Assembly (NCBI GenBank): GCA_025738555.1
Contig: JAOVFP010000008.1
Coordinates: forward strand, 4,092,001-4,156,000
Direction: 5' to 3'
DNA: 64,000 bases
From: Cyathus striatus
Lineage: Eukaryota; Basidiomycota; Agaricomycetes; Agaricales; Nidulariaceae
Shown: in pieces, positions 8,945 to 20,963 of the stretch
Numbering within the stretch: position 1 is the first letter of the stretch
Layout: each line of letters begins with the position of its first letter
Notes under the pieces: generated by a model
Databases searched by the model: none
What the model was told of the DNA's origin: nothing
The model's input: only the letters and a program-made list of their open reading frames with translations
Position numbers and translations under genes: made by a program

Positions 8945-10302
8945 ACAAAAGCTATGAGTAGATAGAGCATTTTCCCAAAGTGTTCTGAATGGTATATATA
9001 GTTTTCATACATTTGCTGCAGCCTATACTGAATATTGGAACAATAGTTTTGAAAATGGAAAGGAAATAAGTCACAGACAAGTCTGGCAGGCTTTTATACA
9101 TGAATCAATATGCATGGTTGCTACAGCATCTGGTGTTAATTTTATTAGTCTTAATGGACTTTCAATTACTGGATTAACAGAAGAAGCATTTGCAAAGTTG
9201 GGTGAAAATGGAAATATACATGCATCACATGGTCACAGTTGCTCAGAGTGTACACAGCCTTACAGAGAAACTCATGACTCACTACCAGATAACAGTGCAA
9301 CAGTTAAAATGGCAGTAATTGATGGGATTGTTATGGGACTACAGGTAATGCACAACCAAATATAAATAATATTATACTAATATATATTTTAAGTACTGTG
9401 CATATGACAATTGTTCTAATACTCTTGTAAATCATAGAGGAGGTGTGTTTTGTGATATTCATAACCAGGAATTTGGAGCAAGATGCTGTGTTTGTAACTG
9501 TCCAAATCAAAAGATAGATAATACACAAGCTTGCAATGAGCACCAGGAAATGTGGCATAAATATAATTTAGAACATAGTTCAGACTACTTAAATAGTGCA
9601 CAAAGAATGCTTCATAAATCAGCTGAAAATCTACCTTTTAATAAAACCAGAAGAAGATGTGTTCAGCAGTCTCATAATGAGTCAGATAATGATATTTCAA
9701 ACAAAAATCATTATTTTAGTGTCTCTCACTATTATTGTGTAGAGACAATATGTGCTCCATGTGGTGCTGTAGTTGCATGGACAAAGTTTGTGAAGTCAGA
9801 GTCAGCAACCAACATATTTAAGTTCTTAGAAGATGTTTTTCCTAATGAAGAATCAAGACCAGATTATATATGTATTGATAAGGCATGTAAGGTTCTTAGA
9901 ACAGCAGTTGCAAATGGAAGTTGGGTATATTGGTTTAAAGATAGCTGCTTTGTAGTGGATGGGTATCATTATACAAATCATCACTCAGATGATTACCTTT
10001 GTAGGAAGTGGTGTAATCCTGCACCTCAAGATGGTTCTGCACCAAATCTTGTTTACATGGCACAAGATAGAAATGGTGAAATATATTACAAATGAGCATT
10101 CAATACACAAGCCTGTGAACAGCTGAGTTTATGGCTTGGTGGATTTGAATCTATAATGAAACACATGACTCCAAGCAACATTAATTGGTTCATACATTCT
10201 ATGATCTTTCATCATACTCAACATGTAATAAAGCAGCAGAACAGTCAAAATTTTAGCATTATTAGTGAAGATTTAGAACTTGATGATGGTACTGAAATAT
10301 AA
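8945..10302 (+). pseudogene. CxC5/CxC6 cysteine-cluster protein (KDZ transposase-associated), broken
   Basis: Exon 1 (to 9344) encodes a CxC5-like segment with SFHTFAAAYTEYWNNSF, HRQVWQAFIHES and a CSEC pair. A canonical intron (9345-9393, GTAATG to TTTTAAG) follows. Exon 2 starts at TAC TGT and encodes a CxC6-like cluster (CDIHNQEFGARCCVCNCPNQ, then ACNEHQEMWH) and a downstream region with CIDKACKVL and VVDGYHYTNHH. These families occur beside or within KDZ transposons in basidiomycetes. The frame contains a TGA just upstream of VDRAFS near 8955 and a TGA at 10093-10095, after which the protein continues to TAG-independent residues ending at 10302. Both stops look like CGA-to-TGA changes. 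The family call is from memory of the motifs. Confidence 0.65.
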
Positions 10303-11307
10303 TTTCTATGTAATATTTTTATATATAGTGTGAAAAATGTAATAGGTAATAGTAATAATACCCCCTAAGTGTAATAATAATGGAAGTACTTAGTCACATC
10401 ATATCAGCATGACAACCAAGTAGTAATAGTAAAGAGTAAATGTCTCTAATGTCTGTCTAAAATCTAGTGGTAATAATATTCCTCAGGTGTAATAATAGTA
10501 AGTGCAAGTGCTTAGCCACATAACATAAATGTGTTATACTTCTACTATATTCTGATTACATTTAATACATACAGATAGATCAATAGATTATGTTATTACA
10601 AATACCAATGTGTTTGGTTTGCTTGGCAAAAGTTTCCAGCAGAATGAGATTGCTGGTATTAGTTCTGAGAGGTGTAGAGAATTAATTGAGACTCTATAAA
10701 ACATCTACATTCCTTGTTAAGTCCACCTGGAATTCATCTGGAATTCTGAACCCTTACTTATAATAATATATTATTGTTATACTCAACACAATACACCTAA
10801 TTCCTTGTGAAGTCCATCTGGAGTCCACCTGGAGTCCTGGACCCTTACTTAAGAACACATCTAAGATATCAGAACCCAACAGAAAATACAAAGTCCATCA
10901 GGACTCTGTTGAGTCCTGAACCCTTACTTAAGAACACACCTAAGATATCAGAACCCAACAGGAAATACAAAGTCTATCAGGACTCCATCAAGACTCTGTA
11001 TATTCCAACAGGATGACACCAGGACAATATTCATTCCATCAGGAGTCCATCTGGACTATCCAGACTATATTAGGTCCACCTGGAGTCTGGCCAGAGTGGG
11101 GGGGGAGTGTAAAGTACTGAATATCACTAATTTAGCTGATGGGGTTTTTTCTGATGTACAATGACTTGATATGAGTCAAAATAAGTCAGAATCATGAGAA
11201 AGTAAAGTAAATATAATGGTGTTTGATATCAAGTTAGATATCAAACAAGTTGAAGAAAAACTATGGTAAATAACAAAAGGAAAAATAGGTAGAAAATTTG
11301 TAACATA
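10303..11307. other. non-coding repeat-rich flank with a 79-bp tandem duplication
   Basis: A 79-bp unit starting GAGTCCTG is present twice in tandem (10832-10910, 10911-10989). A looser duplication of a GTAATAATA-containing unit lies at about 10340-10530. Several TCCACCTGGAGTC-like motifs and a terminal GGGGGGGAGTGTAAAG (near 11105) resemble the foldback-family end. No gene is visible. Confidence 0.5.
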
Positions 11308-11528
11308 TAGTCAAACCCCTCTTAAGTTATAACTCTCACAAGGCATAAAATAATATTTTGGTTCACTGACTTGGTTTGTGGGGCTTCTTAGAGCATAATG
11401 CATATGATTTTGCACAGGAAAACACATAACACTATATAAGTGTTCCAGTGCTTATACATCTCATTCATCCTTCCCTACTGTCAAATTTTGTATTTACTAA
11501 CTCCCCACCCACCCTGGCATGTCACCTT

Positions 11529-11797
11529 TGTGAGATGTACAACCAGGGCAGTGACCTGCAGGACTGAGAGAGACACAATAGGGTCTGAAGTCCAATGTAC
11601 AGTGAGCAAGTGGGGATTGCCACTGTAGGACCTCAGGATTATATACTACTAGCTTATCTACCAAAGTCCGAGGGTCCAAGGGTCCAACCAAGGTCTAAGG
11701 GTCCAACCAAGGTCCCAACCCAGGTCCAGTACCTAAGTTTACCTAAGTCTACCTAAGGTTCATTAGTCAGCAGAGAAGTGTCAGATCACTTCTAACA
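11529..11797 (-). mobile_element. solo LTR (family 2)
   Basis: This 269-bp LTR runs from TGTGAGATGTAC to CACTTCTAACA on the plus strand with the 5-bp duplication ACCTT at both ends (11524-11528, 11798-11802). It lacks the internal duplication found in the two copies around the copia fragment. Confidence 0.85.
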
Positions 11798-11829
11798 ACC
11801 TTGTCTCAATGAGTTGAATTTGAGTTGAA

Positions 11830-12545
11830 TAGTATGTGTTTTGAGCACCACTGGGCTAACCTGGGGCCACCTACATGTCTGAGAGCAATTCAGAGAGTTC
11901 AGTCTGGATGTCACATCCCATTCTATTCCACTAGGGACAAGAACCTCAGAGGAGATAGTCTAAGTAGTGGAGTAACTTGTACACATTAGTAGGGTGTGTG
12001 GAGATAGTGAACAAGTACAGGAGTAGTGGAATGTTGGCTTCAACTTGTGTGTTGTACCCCTTGGACTTCCAGTTCTGTATTTAGAACAAAGCAGAGTAGG
12101 TGGCAAAATAGCGGAGTTGGCTCAAGGCCCAAGTAGGAGAAGAGTGTAAACATAGTCAATTCAAAACTGAAGTCTATCTACATTACAGGAGTAGTTTATA
12201 TAGTAAACTACTTTGTCTGAATGCATATGGAGTAATGCCCATGGATATGTGGCATTCTAGGGGTATGTAAACTTCATAGAATGTAGACCATAGTAGACTA
12301 GTAGTACACCTCTAGATTATAGTCATGGATAAAATGGCCATGGCCAGAGAACAAGGTAGAAATATTAAAGGGAAGGAACAAGTAAACAGTTACAAGTAAA
12401 CATTAGTAAGGAAGAGTTCAATATATAATAAGTATACACAGTCTGGAGGAAATGTACATAAAGTGGAGTAAATCTGGAGTTGACTTCAATGGTTCAGGAA
12501 TTGTCATGGATATGACACTGGAGGTAATGTTCAGGACCCACTTTC
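11830..12545. repeat. dispersed repeat, copy A
   Basis: Segments such as ACATTAGTAAGGAAGAGTTC (12399-12418) and the phrase TACACAGTCTGGAGGAAATG recur with about 80 per cent visual similarity and in the same order at 18165-18690. The family boundaries are not clear and no coding region is seen. Confidence 0.5.
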
Positions 12546-12831
12546 ATTGTGCACACTATCATGCCTCCCAATCCTATTGCTATTCTTAAGAAAGGGCTCT
12601 CCAAGTTTAAAGAGTCTATCAATGTGCACCAGGCTGATCTTACTGCAAAATTGCAATGACAGGAAACCATCTCATTATCAGATGAGATCTGGCTAAATCA
12701 TGAAGCAAACATAGTTGATGAGCAGTGTATTCTGGATGTTCTGGAGTCTTCATCAGACTATGAGAGGGGCCTTGAACATTTGGATAAAGGAGGAAGAGCA
12801 ATTGTGAAGAAGTTGAAGGAGTGGAGTGGCA

Positions 12832-13174
12832 TGTTAGATATTCAGGGTTGCACAGCTTCTTTGACAGCTGTCACATGTCACCTGTCATACTTGACAGTTC
12901 TGTGATTGACAGATCCTTGATTGACAGTTCTGTGGATTGACAGATTGACAGCTGTCAGTTACCTTAGTTACATGGACCTTGGTTGGGACTTTGGTAGACA
13001 CCCTCAGTATATATAAACACTCTGTAACTTGGTAGTAGAAAACAAGTTTCCTCCCCATCTTGTGTCTGTGTTAGTGTTTGTGTTTGAGTTATCTGCTTCC
13101 TTATCACCTTCCTTGCTCTTATTATCTCTCTATTCTCTCTCCATCCACCCCCTCTATTCTTGTTACTTCTGACA
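12832..13174 (+). mobile_element. solo LTR (family 1)
   Basis: This 343-bp LTR runs from TGTTAGATATTC to TTACTTCTGACA with the 5-bp duplication TGGCA on both sides (12827-12831, 13175-13179). It lies inside the pogo coding region; removing it rejoins KKLKEWSG to KVIKIAG in frame. Confidence 0.9.
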
Positions 13175-13316
13175 TGGCAAGGTCATTAAAATTGCTGGAA
13201 ACAAGTGTAAACATATAATACTTTCACTCTAAGGGGAATTATTATTCTTACCTGTTATGATTCATGTGTAGGCTCTGCAAATGATAAGGCCAATAAACTG
13301 TCTAGCAGGAAAAAAG

Positions 13317-14203
13317 CTGTATATTTCACTCCTTCACAAGATCAGGTGGACTCTACCTGGACTCTACATGGACTCCACTGAACTCAAGTGCCTAAGCTGT
13401 ATGTAGACTCTATTGTTACATGTGTGTGAAAGTGTGACATGTTGAAAAATGTTTGAAAAAGTGTGACATGTGTGTGACAAGCGTGGGAAAAGTGTGACAT
13501 GTTTGAAAAATGTCACATATCACAATCATCACACTTGCCACACTTTTCGAATATGTCACGCTTTTCCCACGCTTGTCACACACATGTCACACTTTTTCAA
13601 ACATTTTTCAACATGTCACACTTTCACACACATGTAACAATAGAGTCTACATACAGCTTAGGCACCACACTTTTTCTAACATTTTTCAATATGTTACACT
13701 TTTCCAACATTTTCCAACATGTCACACTTTCACACATGTGTAACAAGTATGATGACTGTGGGAAACATGTTACAACTATGACAATAGAGTCTAGGTACAG
13801 CTTATACACTTGAGTTCAGTGGAGACCAGGTAGAGTCCAGGTAGAGTCCATGTAGAGTCTAGGTAGAGTCTGATTGCTTGAGTCCAGGTAGAGTCCAGGT
13901 AGAGTCCAGATAGAGTCCAGGTTCAGTCTAGGTGCTTGAATTTACTTAAGTCCAGGTAGAGTCCAGGTAGAATCCAGGTGGAGTCCAGGTGGAGTCCAGT
14001 TGCTTGAGTCCAGCAGACTCCAGGTGCAGTCCAGCTCACACCTGGAGTCCACCTGAAGTCTATGTAGAGTCTATTATTTTCTATATGTAAAGTCCAGGTG
14101 AAGTCCAAGTAGAGTCCAAGTAGAGTCCAAGTGAAGTCCAAGTAGAGTCCAGGTGGAATCTACATGGAGTCTACATGATTTCGTGGAGGAGTGTAATGAC
14201 CTT
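13317..14203. mobile_element. foldback element with 8-bp target duplication
   Basis: The 8-bp direct repeat GAAAAAAG flanks this 887-bp insertion (13309-13316, 14204-14211). Removing the insertion and one repeat rejoins the pogo frame exactly as SSRKKA followed by HPHALVLIKK. The ends are imperfect inverted repeats around CACTCCTYCACRARATCA. The left half contains a hairpin with two ~112-bp arms. The right half is an array of AGTCCAGGTAGAGTCC-like decamers. No transposase is encoded. The 8-bp duplication would suit a hAT-, KDZ- or P-type helper; which one is not shown. Confidence 0.8.
13388..13665. repeat. long near-perfect hairpin inside the foldback element
   Basis: The left arm (13388-13500) and right arm (13553-13665) are inverted copies of about 112 bp with one visible mismatch (AGTGTG versus AGCGTG). 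They are separated by a loop of about 52 bp. Both begin GTGCCTAAGCTGTATG. A diverged partial third copy of the arm follows at 13665-13800. Confidence 0.85.
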
Positions 14204-15757
14204 GAAAAAAGGCCCATCCTCATGCACTTGTCTTAATAAAGAAAGAGAATGCTGCACTGTGGCAGAGGATTGAAATTCTTGACTGGCATCATAAGCATGG
14301 TGGATGTCAGACTGATGCAGCTCAGCACTTTGACAAGATCTATCCAAATCTTCATATCAAACACCCTCTAATTTCATGCTGGCTGAAGCACAAAGCAAAA
14401 TGGCAAGCACAGTGGGAAGAAGCCAACTGTGCTGGTGATATAACAGCTAAACAAGTCTGACAGACACAATATCCAGAGATATCAGAGATGATGTATATAT
14501 GGGTTTCAAAGGCTATGGAGAATGGGATTCTGTTGACAGGTGAGGTTCTTCATAACAAGTGGAACCAATTTGCTAATTTAGTTGGTATTTCTGAGAACAG
14601 GCTGAATCTCAGCAATAGTTGGCTAGTGTGCTTTAAGGATAGGAATGGCTTGAAAGAAATGAAGTAATATGGAGAAGCAGCTTCTGCAAATGCTGATACT
14701 GTAGAGTGAGAGTGGGAAAAGGTGCAGGAGTTGATATGAGAGAGTGGGTATCAGCTGTGCAATATATTCAACATGGATGAAACTGGTCTTTTCTACCTAA
14801 CAGGACCTGCTAGCTTTACACACTGTCTAACTCATTTGCATAGAATGGCTCCAGATAGAGGTCTGACAAATTCCAAACAAGCAGGAGTGAAAAGAAAAAA
14901 GTCCAGTTGACATATGCATTCACATTAAATGCTGATGGCTCAGAGAAACTTCCACCTTTCATTGTTGGAAAGGCTGCTCACCCATGAGCCTTTAAGAAAA
15001 AAACTGATGAACAGCCTGGCTTCTATTATCACAATAATGCAAAGACATGGATGACTATCAAGCTGTATCAGCAGTGGATTCAGCAGTGGGATAGTAGCTT
15101 GCAGCAAGTGAATTGGAAGATACTTCTCCTTCAAGACAATTTCTTGGATCACATTTTTCCTAATAGTCTTCAAAGAATTTGGGTTGAAAACTTCAAACCC
15201 AATCTTACTGCACATGTTCAACCAAATGATCAAGGAATTATTAGATGCTTCAAGGCTCACCATCATGCTCAATTCATCCAACAAGCAATTGATCATTATG
15301 ATGAGAGTATTACCCCTTCTGATATTTATGATCTCAGCCAGCTGCAGGCAATGCAAATTGCTGATGACACTTGGCATGATGTAGATGCAACCACCATTCA
15401 AAACTACTGGTGTAAAGCAGGTACCTTACCTGCAACAAATGCCACCTCATCATTGGTATCCCAGCCTTCAGTCCTCATTGCATCTCTACTCCTTGACCCT
15501 TCTTTCCAAATGGAACCAGTCTCTCATGCAGAAAGTTTACTTAAGGATGCACTTAATGATCGATTTTGTTGCCACAGGCACATTGCAGAAAAGCAACTGC
15601 ATAACAATTGACTCTCTGCTGAACCCTGAAGGTGAATTACATGTCTCAGTGGAAGTATCTGACAAAGAGATCTTTGAAGCTGTCATGAAATCAATTGTCA
15701 CATGCCAGCTGCTAGAGGTAAATGTGGGTGATGATGTGGATGAGAATATTCAGGACA

Positions 15758-16080
15758 TGTCAGAAGTAACAAGAATAAAGGAGGGTGGTTGAGAGGATAG
15801 AGAGTAATAAAGAGCAAGGAAGGTGATAAGGGAGCAAATAACTCAGACACAAACACTGACACAGACACAAGATGGGGAGGAAACTTGTTAACTACTACCA
15901 AGTTACAGAGTGTTTATATACTAAGGCTGTCTACCAAAGTCCCAACCAAGGTCCATGTAACTAAGGTAACAGACAGCTGTCAATCTGTCAATCACATATC
16001 TGTCAATCACAGAACTGTCAAGTATGACAGGTGACAAGTGACAGCTGTTAAAGAAGCTGTGCAACCCTGAATATCTAACA
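15758..16080 (-). mobile_element. solo LTR (family 1)
   Basis: This 323-bp LTR runs from TGTCAGAAGTAAC to ATATCTAACA on the plus strand with the 5-bp duplication GGACA on both sides (15753-15757, 16081-16085). It interrupts the C-terminal part of the pogo transposase. Confidence 0.9.
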
Positions 16081-16477
16081 GGACATTCAAGTAGAATCTT
16101 GTCCAACCCAGCATGATGTTCTCACAGCTGTATCAACTATTAAGAGATACACTAAAGACATGAATGATCCCATTTCCTGCAAACTCAATACTATTTTGGG
16201 CTCATTTAATAAATAGCTTTACCTTGAAAAGTTCAAGAATATGAAAGATACAGCTTTAACTAACTTTACAAAAAATCATAAGCTATTTTAGTCCTTATTG
16301 CTTAGGTACTTAGATTTCTCTTCAACATAAATAGCCCTCTAACTTTCACTTATGAATCATGAAAATTGCTGTTTTTCCAAAAAATTTCTTTTTGGAAGGT
16401 TACTCAAAAGTCATATATCCCATAAATCATACACTAGCCAGTCCACTGAAGCATATACCTTAAGAGAGGTTTGACTG

Positions 16478-19400
16478 TATACATATATATATAGTTTCAA
16501 CTGTATATATCTGGTTTGTATACTATATGGTTTACTTAGAAGGTTATTTGCACTGATCCCAATAGATTTTGAGCTTATGTGAATAGTTGGTAGTGGAAAG
16601 CAAAAAGTTCTAGAATATGTTGAGATTATCTTATCTCAATATATGCAGATCTTATTCTATCTCAGAACTCCAGTGTAGATATTATTAGGTAGAGACATTA
16701 TTAGTAGAATTATTTACAGTACTGCTGTACTCAACAGTGTAACAGCTTAACAGCTTTAAACAGTTTTCTATACAGTAGTAGATTATTAGATATTTATATA
16801 CACCTCTTGTACAGTATATAAACCTCCAGTTTTATTGAATAATAAAAAGGAAGTCTTACTCTTCTATCTAGTTGCTCTAAGCCTCTCTCTACAACTCTAC
16901 CTCTTCAGATGAGCTTTTATCCCAGATCAGCAACTGCCCTGTGCAGAGTTCTTGCTGTTTCTACAGGATAGAATAATTGGGCTTTGGTAAGATTAGAGAT
17001 CACTAGGAATAGAAAGGGCTGCCTCCTTCTGTTGACCAGTCATGTGTACACCATATGCAATCAAGTTACAAAAAAGAACTCTTGCAATTATTAGCAAGTA
17101 CAGATTTTACTTCCTAGCACTACAGTAGTACTACACATGATTCCCAAAAGTGATGGTAATTTTGCATTATTCCTACCCAACATTGTGAGATATTCTTGCA
17201 TTAATTAGAATGTAATGTGTTACTCACTGTAGGGAACATCTTCAAATTTTGAATATATATTTAATATTATATATACTATTGTATTGCAAAATCTCAACAT
17301 ACTTGACTTATTTAATGGCATGATATCCATAATCTAATTTACCAACTATATTTGTATCATACATTCTACAAAGTAGCCTACAGGAACTGTTCTTGATAGT
17401 ATTTCTGCATGATATCTTTAAGATATGGTGTTCTATATATTCAATATAATCTACTAAAAGGTCAGATGCTAATGGTATTTGTATACCAAAATATAATGAT
17501 ATTTTATGAGCCTTCTTATTTTTCAGACCTGAGTGAATTAGAAATTGCATGTTTAATTGCTATATTGACTGCTGTAGAACTACAGCAACTCATGAATATT
17601 TGTAGAATGTGTGCTTCAAAATAGTACCATACAAACAGTATGCTATTTACTCAGATAAAGGAAAATATTTACTGGTAGGAGATGAGACACATGTATTAAT
17701 TATATGTGATCAGATCTATCACTCTCATTTTGCATGCAATAATGAAGCAATTCTTTTAAAACCTGGATATAACATTAGGACATACACAAGTTATGTCTCA
17801 GAGAAATGTCAAACAACATGACCCTCAAAGTGTTCTGTTGGCCAATTAATCATTTTTCTAATGAAAATGTGGCTTCATATAAAAATACATTATACTACAC
17901 CACCAACATAATAAATTGCACCCTAATTTTATATTTGAATACTCCACACTATGGAAAACACATACTCAAATTTCCAAGGTATTCCAAGCAGAGGGTAATG
18001 TGCTACAGCCCAGACAATGCAAGAAATTATTCTCATTATGTGTGAGAAAAGTTGTTGATTTTCATGTCTGTTCTATCCACTAAGGATTGAACCATGGATG
18101 AAAGTCTAACAATGAGGGAGAGCACATAAGTAAGGGCTCAGGGATGATAAACAATATATGGGAGTAATGGAACATTGGCTTCAACTTGTATATTGCACCC
18201 CTTGAACTTCTTGTTCTGTATTTAGAACAGAGCAGAGCTGATGATAATATCTTGGAGTTGGAATAAGTCCAAAGTGAAGGGAAGAGTGTTAATGTAGTTG
18301 ATTTGAAACTGTAGTCTACCTACAATGCAAAGTAGTTTATATAGTAGTTACTTTTACCCAGATGTGGACAGAGTTAATGTCTATGAGTTTGTGACATAAT
18401 GGGGAATAAGTAACTCCATGGAATGTAGACTACAGTGGACTAGTTTCACACCTCTAGATTACAGTCAACATATAATGCCAATAGTGATGGTGATGATGAG
18501 GAATTGGGTAAGATAATGAAGAACAGGGTAAAACTAATGGGGACAGAATTAATGGAATGAACTAGAAGTGATGGGAAGGTATAGAATAAATTACAATAAT
18601 AAAGGGAAGGTACAAGTAAACATTAGTAAGTAAGAGTTCAATATATAACAAAGGTACACAGTCTGGAGGAAATGTACAATCAAGGGTGCTTGCAGATTAG
18701 AAAAAAGACCTGGGGTCAATTTATCTTTTATCACCTCATTGAGGTACCCTACCTATCTATCAGAATGACTAAGCCAATCAAATTACCAAATATAGAAAGT
18801 ACAACTATTTTTAGATGCACATGTGCAGACTATGCCAGTATGCCCAACTCCAATATCTACTCAATGTCTCCTACTTTCATCTTTGCTTACTCCCTCTCAG
18901 GCTCCTTCCTGTATCAGTTACCTTACACATATCACAAATCTAGAGGGATTTATCTATCAATACAATTATGATGAAACTGTTTAACAAGTGAGTTAGTAAC
19001 AATATTAATGATGAAATTAAAATTGTTCAATGGAAAATTACATACCCACTCATTTTTGAACCCACCCCAATTGCAGTTTACAGTGTTTGGAAGCAAATTG
19101 TCAACAATATTTCTGCATAAGCAAGAATTTATCTGAAGCACATTGCAGACTCACTTTTGATGACCTTCAACCAACTTTGTAGCAGCAACTGTGGTTGGCA
19201 CTGAAGCAGAAGTACACTTAGATGTCAACTGCTTGGTATCTTTGCTGATAGAGACCACAGCTGGAGTAATTGTAGCAACATGCTTGCACTGAAGTAAGTA
19301 AATTGTTTCCAAGTAAGTGGAATAGACAATACTCACAGTGTTGTTTATGGCAGAACTTCCTGATGCCAGTCCTTCTAACTCTATGGATTTTCTTCATGTC

Positions 19401-20408
19401 ATTCATGCACCTGAAGAACTAGGTCCAGGTCAGACTGGATATCCCTCTGAGTCAATGATGCCTGGTGGCAATGGAGGGTAATTGTGTCTGTGGTTAGATA
19501 GCTTAGCTACATTATAGCAACCATATAACATACATCTGAGTTCAATCAAACAGGGAAGGGGTTTCTGTTCATTGCTGCAAACAGCAACCAGCATGCACAG
19601 AAACACACTGCTGTGCAATAGAAAATAGGTTGATGACATAATCATTAGATAAGATATGATTATCTATTTTATTTGTCAGCTGTGTCTTAAATGCCTTGTA
19701 AGTGCTGATCTAAGTATAAGAAGTGAAAACAAATATAACATATGGTAATATATGGCATGAAATTGATTGAAAACCATCATTTATGACCTCTCTGAGCCTT
19801 GGTATAGAGGCTTCCTTTTTTTTTTCCTGCCCTTCAGCCAGACCCTACCTACCCTACCCCCTGTGGGAAATTATGATCAGCACACCCCCTTGTGTACAAT
19901 GCTCAGATGAAAACTCAAGGTCAACTTTTAATAGTTCTTGGGACTTTGTCACAGATATGACACTGATTACCATCATAATCCCAGGGCCCACTGCATATTA
20001 GTACAGTATGTGTAGGATTTCATTGGGATTTCATTTGAATTTACATGCTTCAGCCAATAGCATTTATTCCTTCAGTTATAACAATTTAATTTAATTTAAT
20101 TTGTAATAGGTACAAGTACATTGCAGTATCAAAAATTACAATGAACAAAAATGAAAGCAAGTGTATTACTATACTATTCAACATCATGAGTAACTCATGG
20201 GTATACAAGCAGCTACCCATACCCATACCCATTAAAACTCATACCCTTGGTTATGGGTATGGCAGGTAGTGAGTATATACATGGGCTTTTGGTTAAGTTG
20301 AAGGATAAATAAAATAAAAATGTATATAGTAGTAGTATATATACATGATACACAGTTTTAATTACATATGTGCATACATTCATATGAGTAAGAGTTTAGA
20401 CTTGAAAG
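16478..20408. other. AT-rich intergenic stretch with a dispersed repeat and an LTR-like segment
   Basis: No gene is recognised. At 18165-18690 lies a second copy of the dispersed repeat seen at 11830-12545. A segment starting TGTTGAGATTATC (about 16618) and ending near TTTCTACA (about 16961) has a TATATAAACC box and AATAAAA followed by a pyrimidine-rich stretch, so it could be a solo LTR. However, I found no matching 5-bp flanks. The short open frames here carry no family motif. Confidence 0.5.
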
Positions 20409-20746
20409 TGTGAGAAGTAACAAGAATAAAGGGGGTGGATGGAGAGAGAATAGAGGGTAATAAAGAGCAAGGAAGGTGGTAAGGGAGCAAATGACTCAGA
20501 CACAAATACTAACACAGACACAAAATGGGGAGGAAACTTGTTATCAACTACCAAGTTACAGAGTGTTTATATACTGAGCAAGTCTACCAAAGTCCAACCA
20601 AAGTCCTGTAACTAAGGTAACTGACAGCTGTCAATCTGTCAATCACATATCTGTCAATCAAGTATCTGTCAATCACAGAACTGTCAAGTATGACAGGTGA
20701 CAAGTGACAGCTGTCAAAGAAGCTGTGCAACCCAGAATATCTAACA
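20409..20746 (-). mobile_element. solo LTR (family 1)
   Basis: This 338-bp LTR runs from TGTGAGAAGTAAC to ATATCTAACA on the plus strand with the 5-bp duplication GAAAG on both sides (20404-20408, 20747-20751). It has three TCTGTCAATCA units, one more than the copy at 7672. Confidence 0.9.
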
Positions 20747-20963
20747 GAAAGTGGTAGATCAATAGTGGAGGGGGGTAGATAGGAAAGAATAAATCATAGC
20801 ATTAGAATGAGAAGTCCAAATCATATATTTAATAGGTCATCATAAATGTTGAAGTGAGGGCAAATCTTATACAAAGTTATGAAATGAACAGGCTAGAACT
20901 GGTGGCAAAATAATAACAAATTATTAGTGTGGGGAAAAAATATTAGAAAAATACATAGCATTA

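Larger units (their letters stand above)
12561..16216 (+). pseudogene. pogo/Tigger-type transposase relic (CENP-B-like HTH plus DDE)
   Basis: An N-terminal part starts at ATG 12561 (MPPNPIAILKKGLSKF) and is cut by an LTR at 12832. After the foldback element the frame gives ALVLIKKENAALWQRIEILD and KHPLISCWLKHKAKWQ, a CENP-B/Tc5-type helix-turn-helix region. The DDE domain follows, with FNMDETGLFY, ILLLQDN and AHVQPNDQGIIRCF carrying the three acidic residues. The C-terminal end, GSFNK and a TAG at 16214-16216, lies beyond a third insertion. There are several stops (for example TGA near 14458 and TAA near 14666) and at least one frame change, so it is dead. Confidence 0.8.
11308..16477 (+). 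mobile_element. pogo-like Tc1/mariner element, carrying nested insertions
   Basis: The terminal inverted repeats read AGTCAAACCCCTCTTAAG on the left (11309-11326) and AGTCAAACCTCTCTTAAG on the right (reverse strand, 16476 down to 16459). TA dinucleotides flank both ends (11306-11307, 16478-16479), the target duplication of the superfamily. Between them lie a two-part transposase coding region and five later additions: a family 2 solo LTR (11529), a dispersed repeat (about 11830-12545), family 1 solo LTRs (12832 and 15758), and a foldback element (13317). Without insertions the element would be near 3 kb or less. Confidence 0.8.

Noticed and set aside
16618..16961. Solo LTR with TATA box and AATAAAA
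   Set aside because: The layout is LTR-like, but no matching 5-bp flanks or second copy was found, so it is mentioned only within the intergenic entry.
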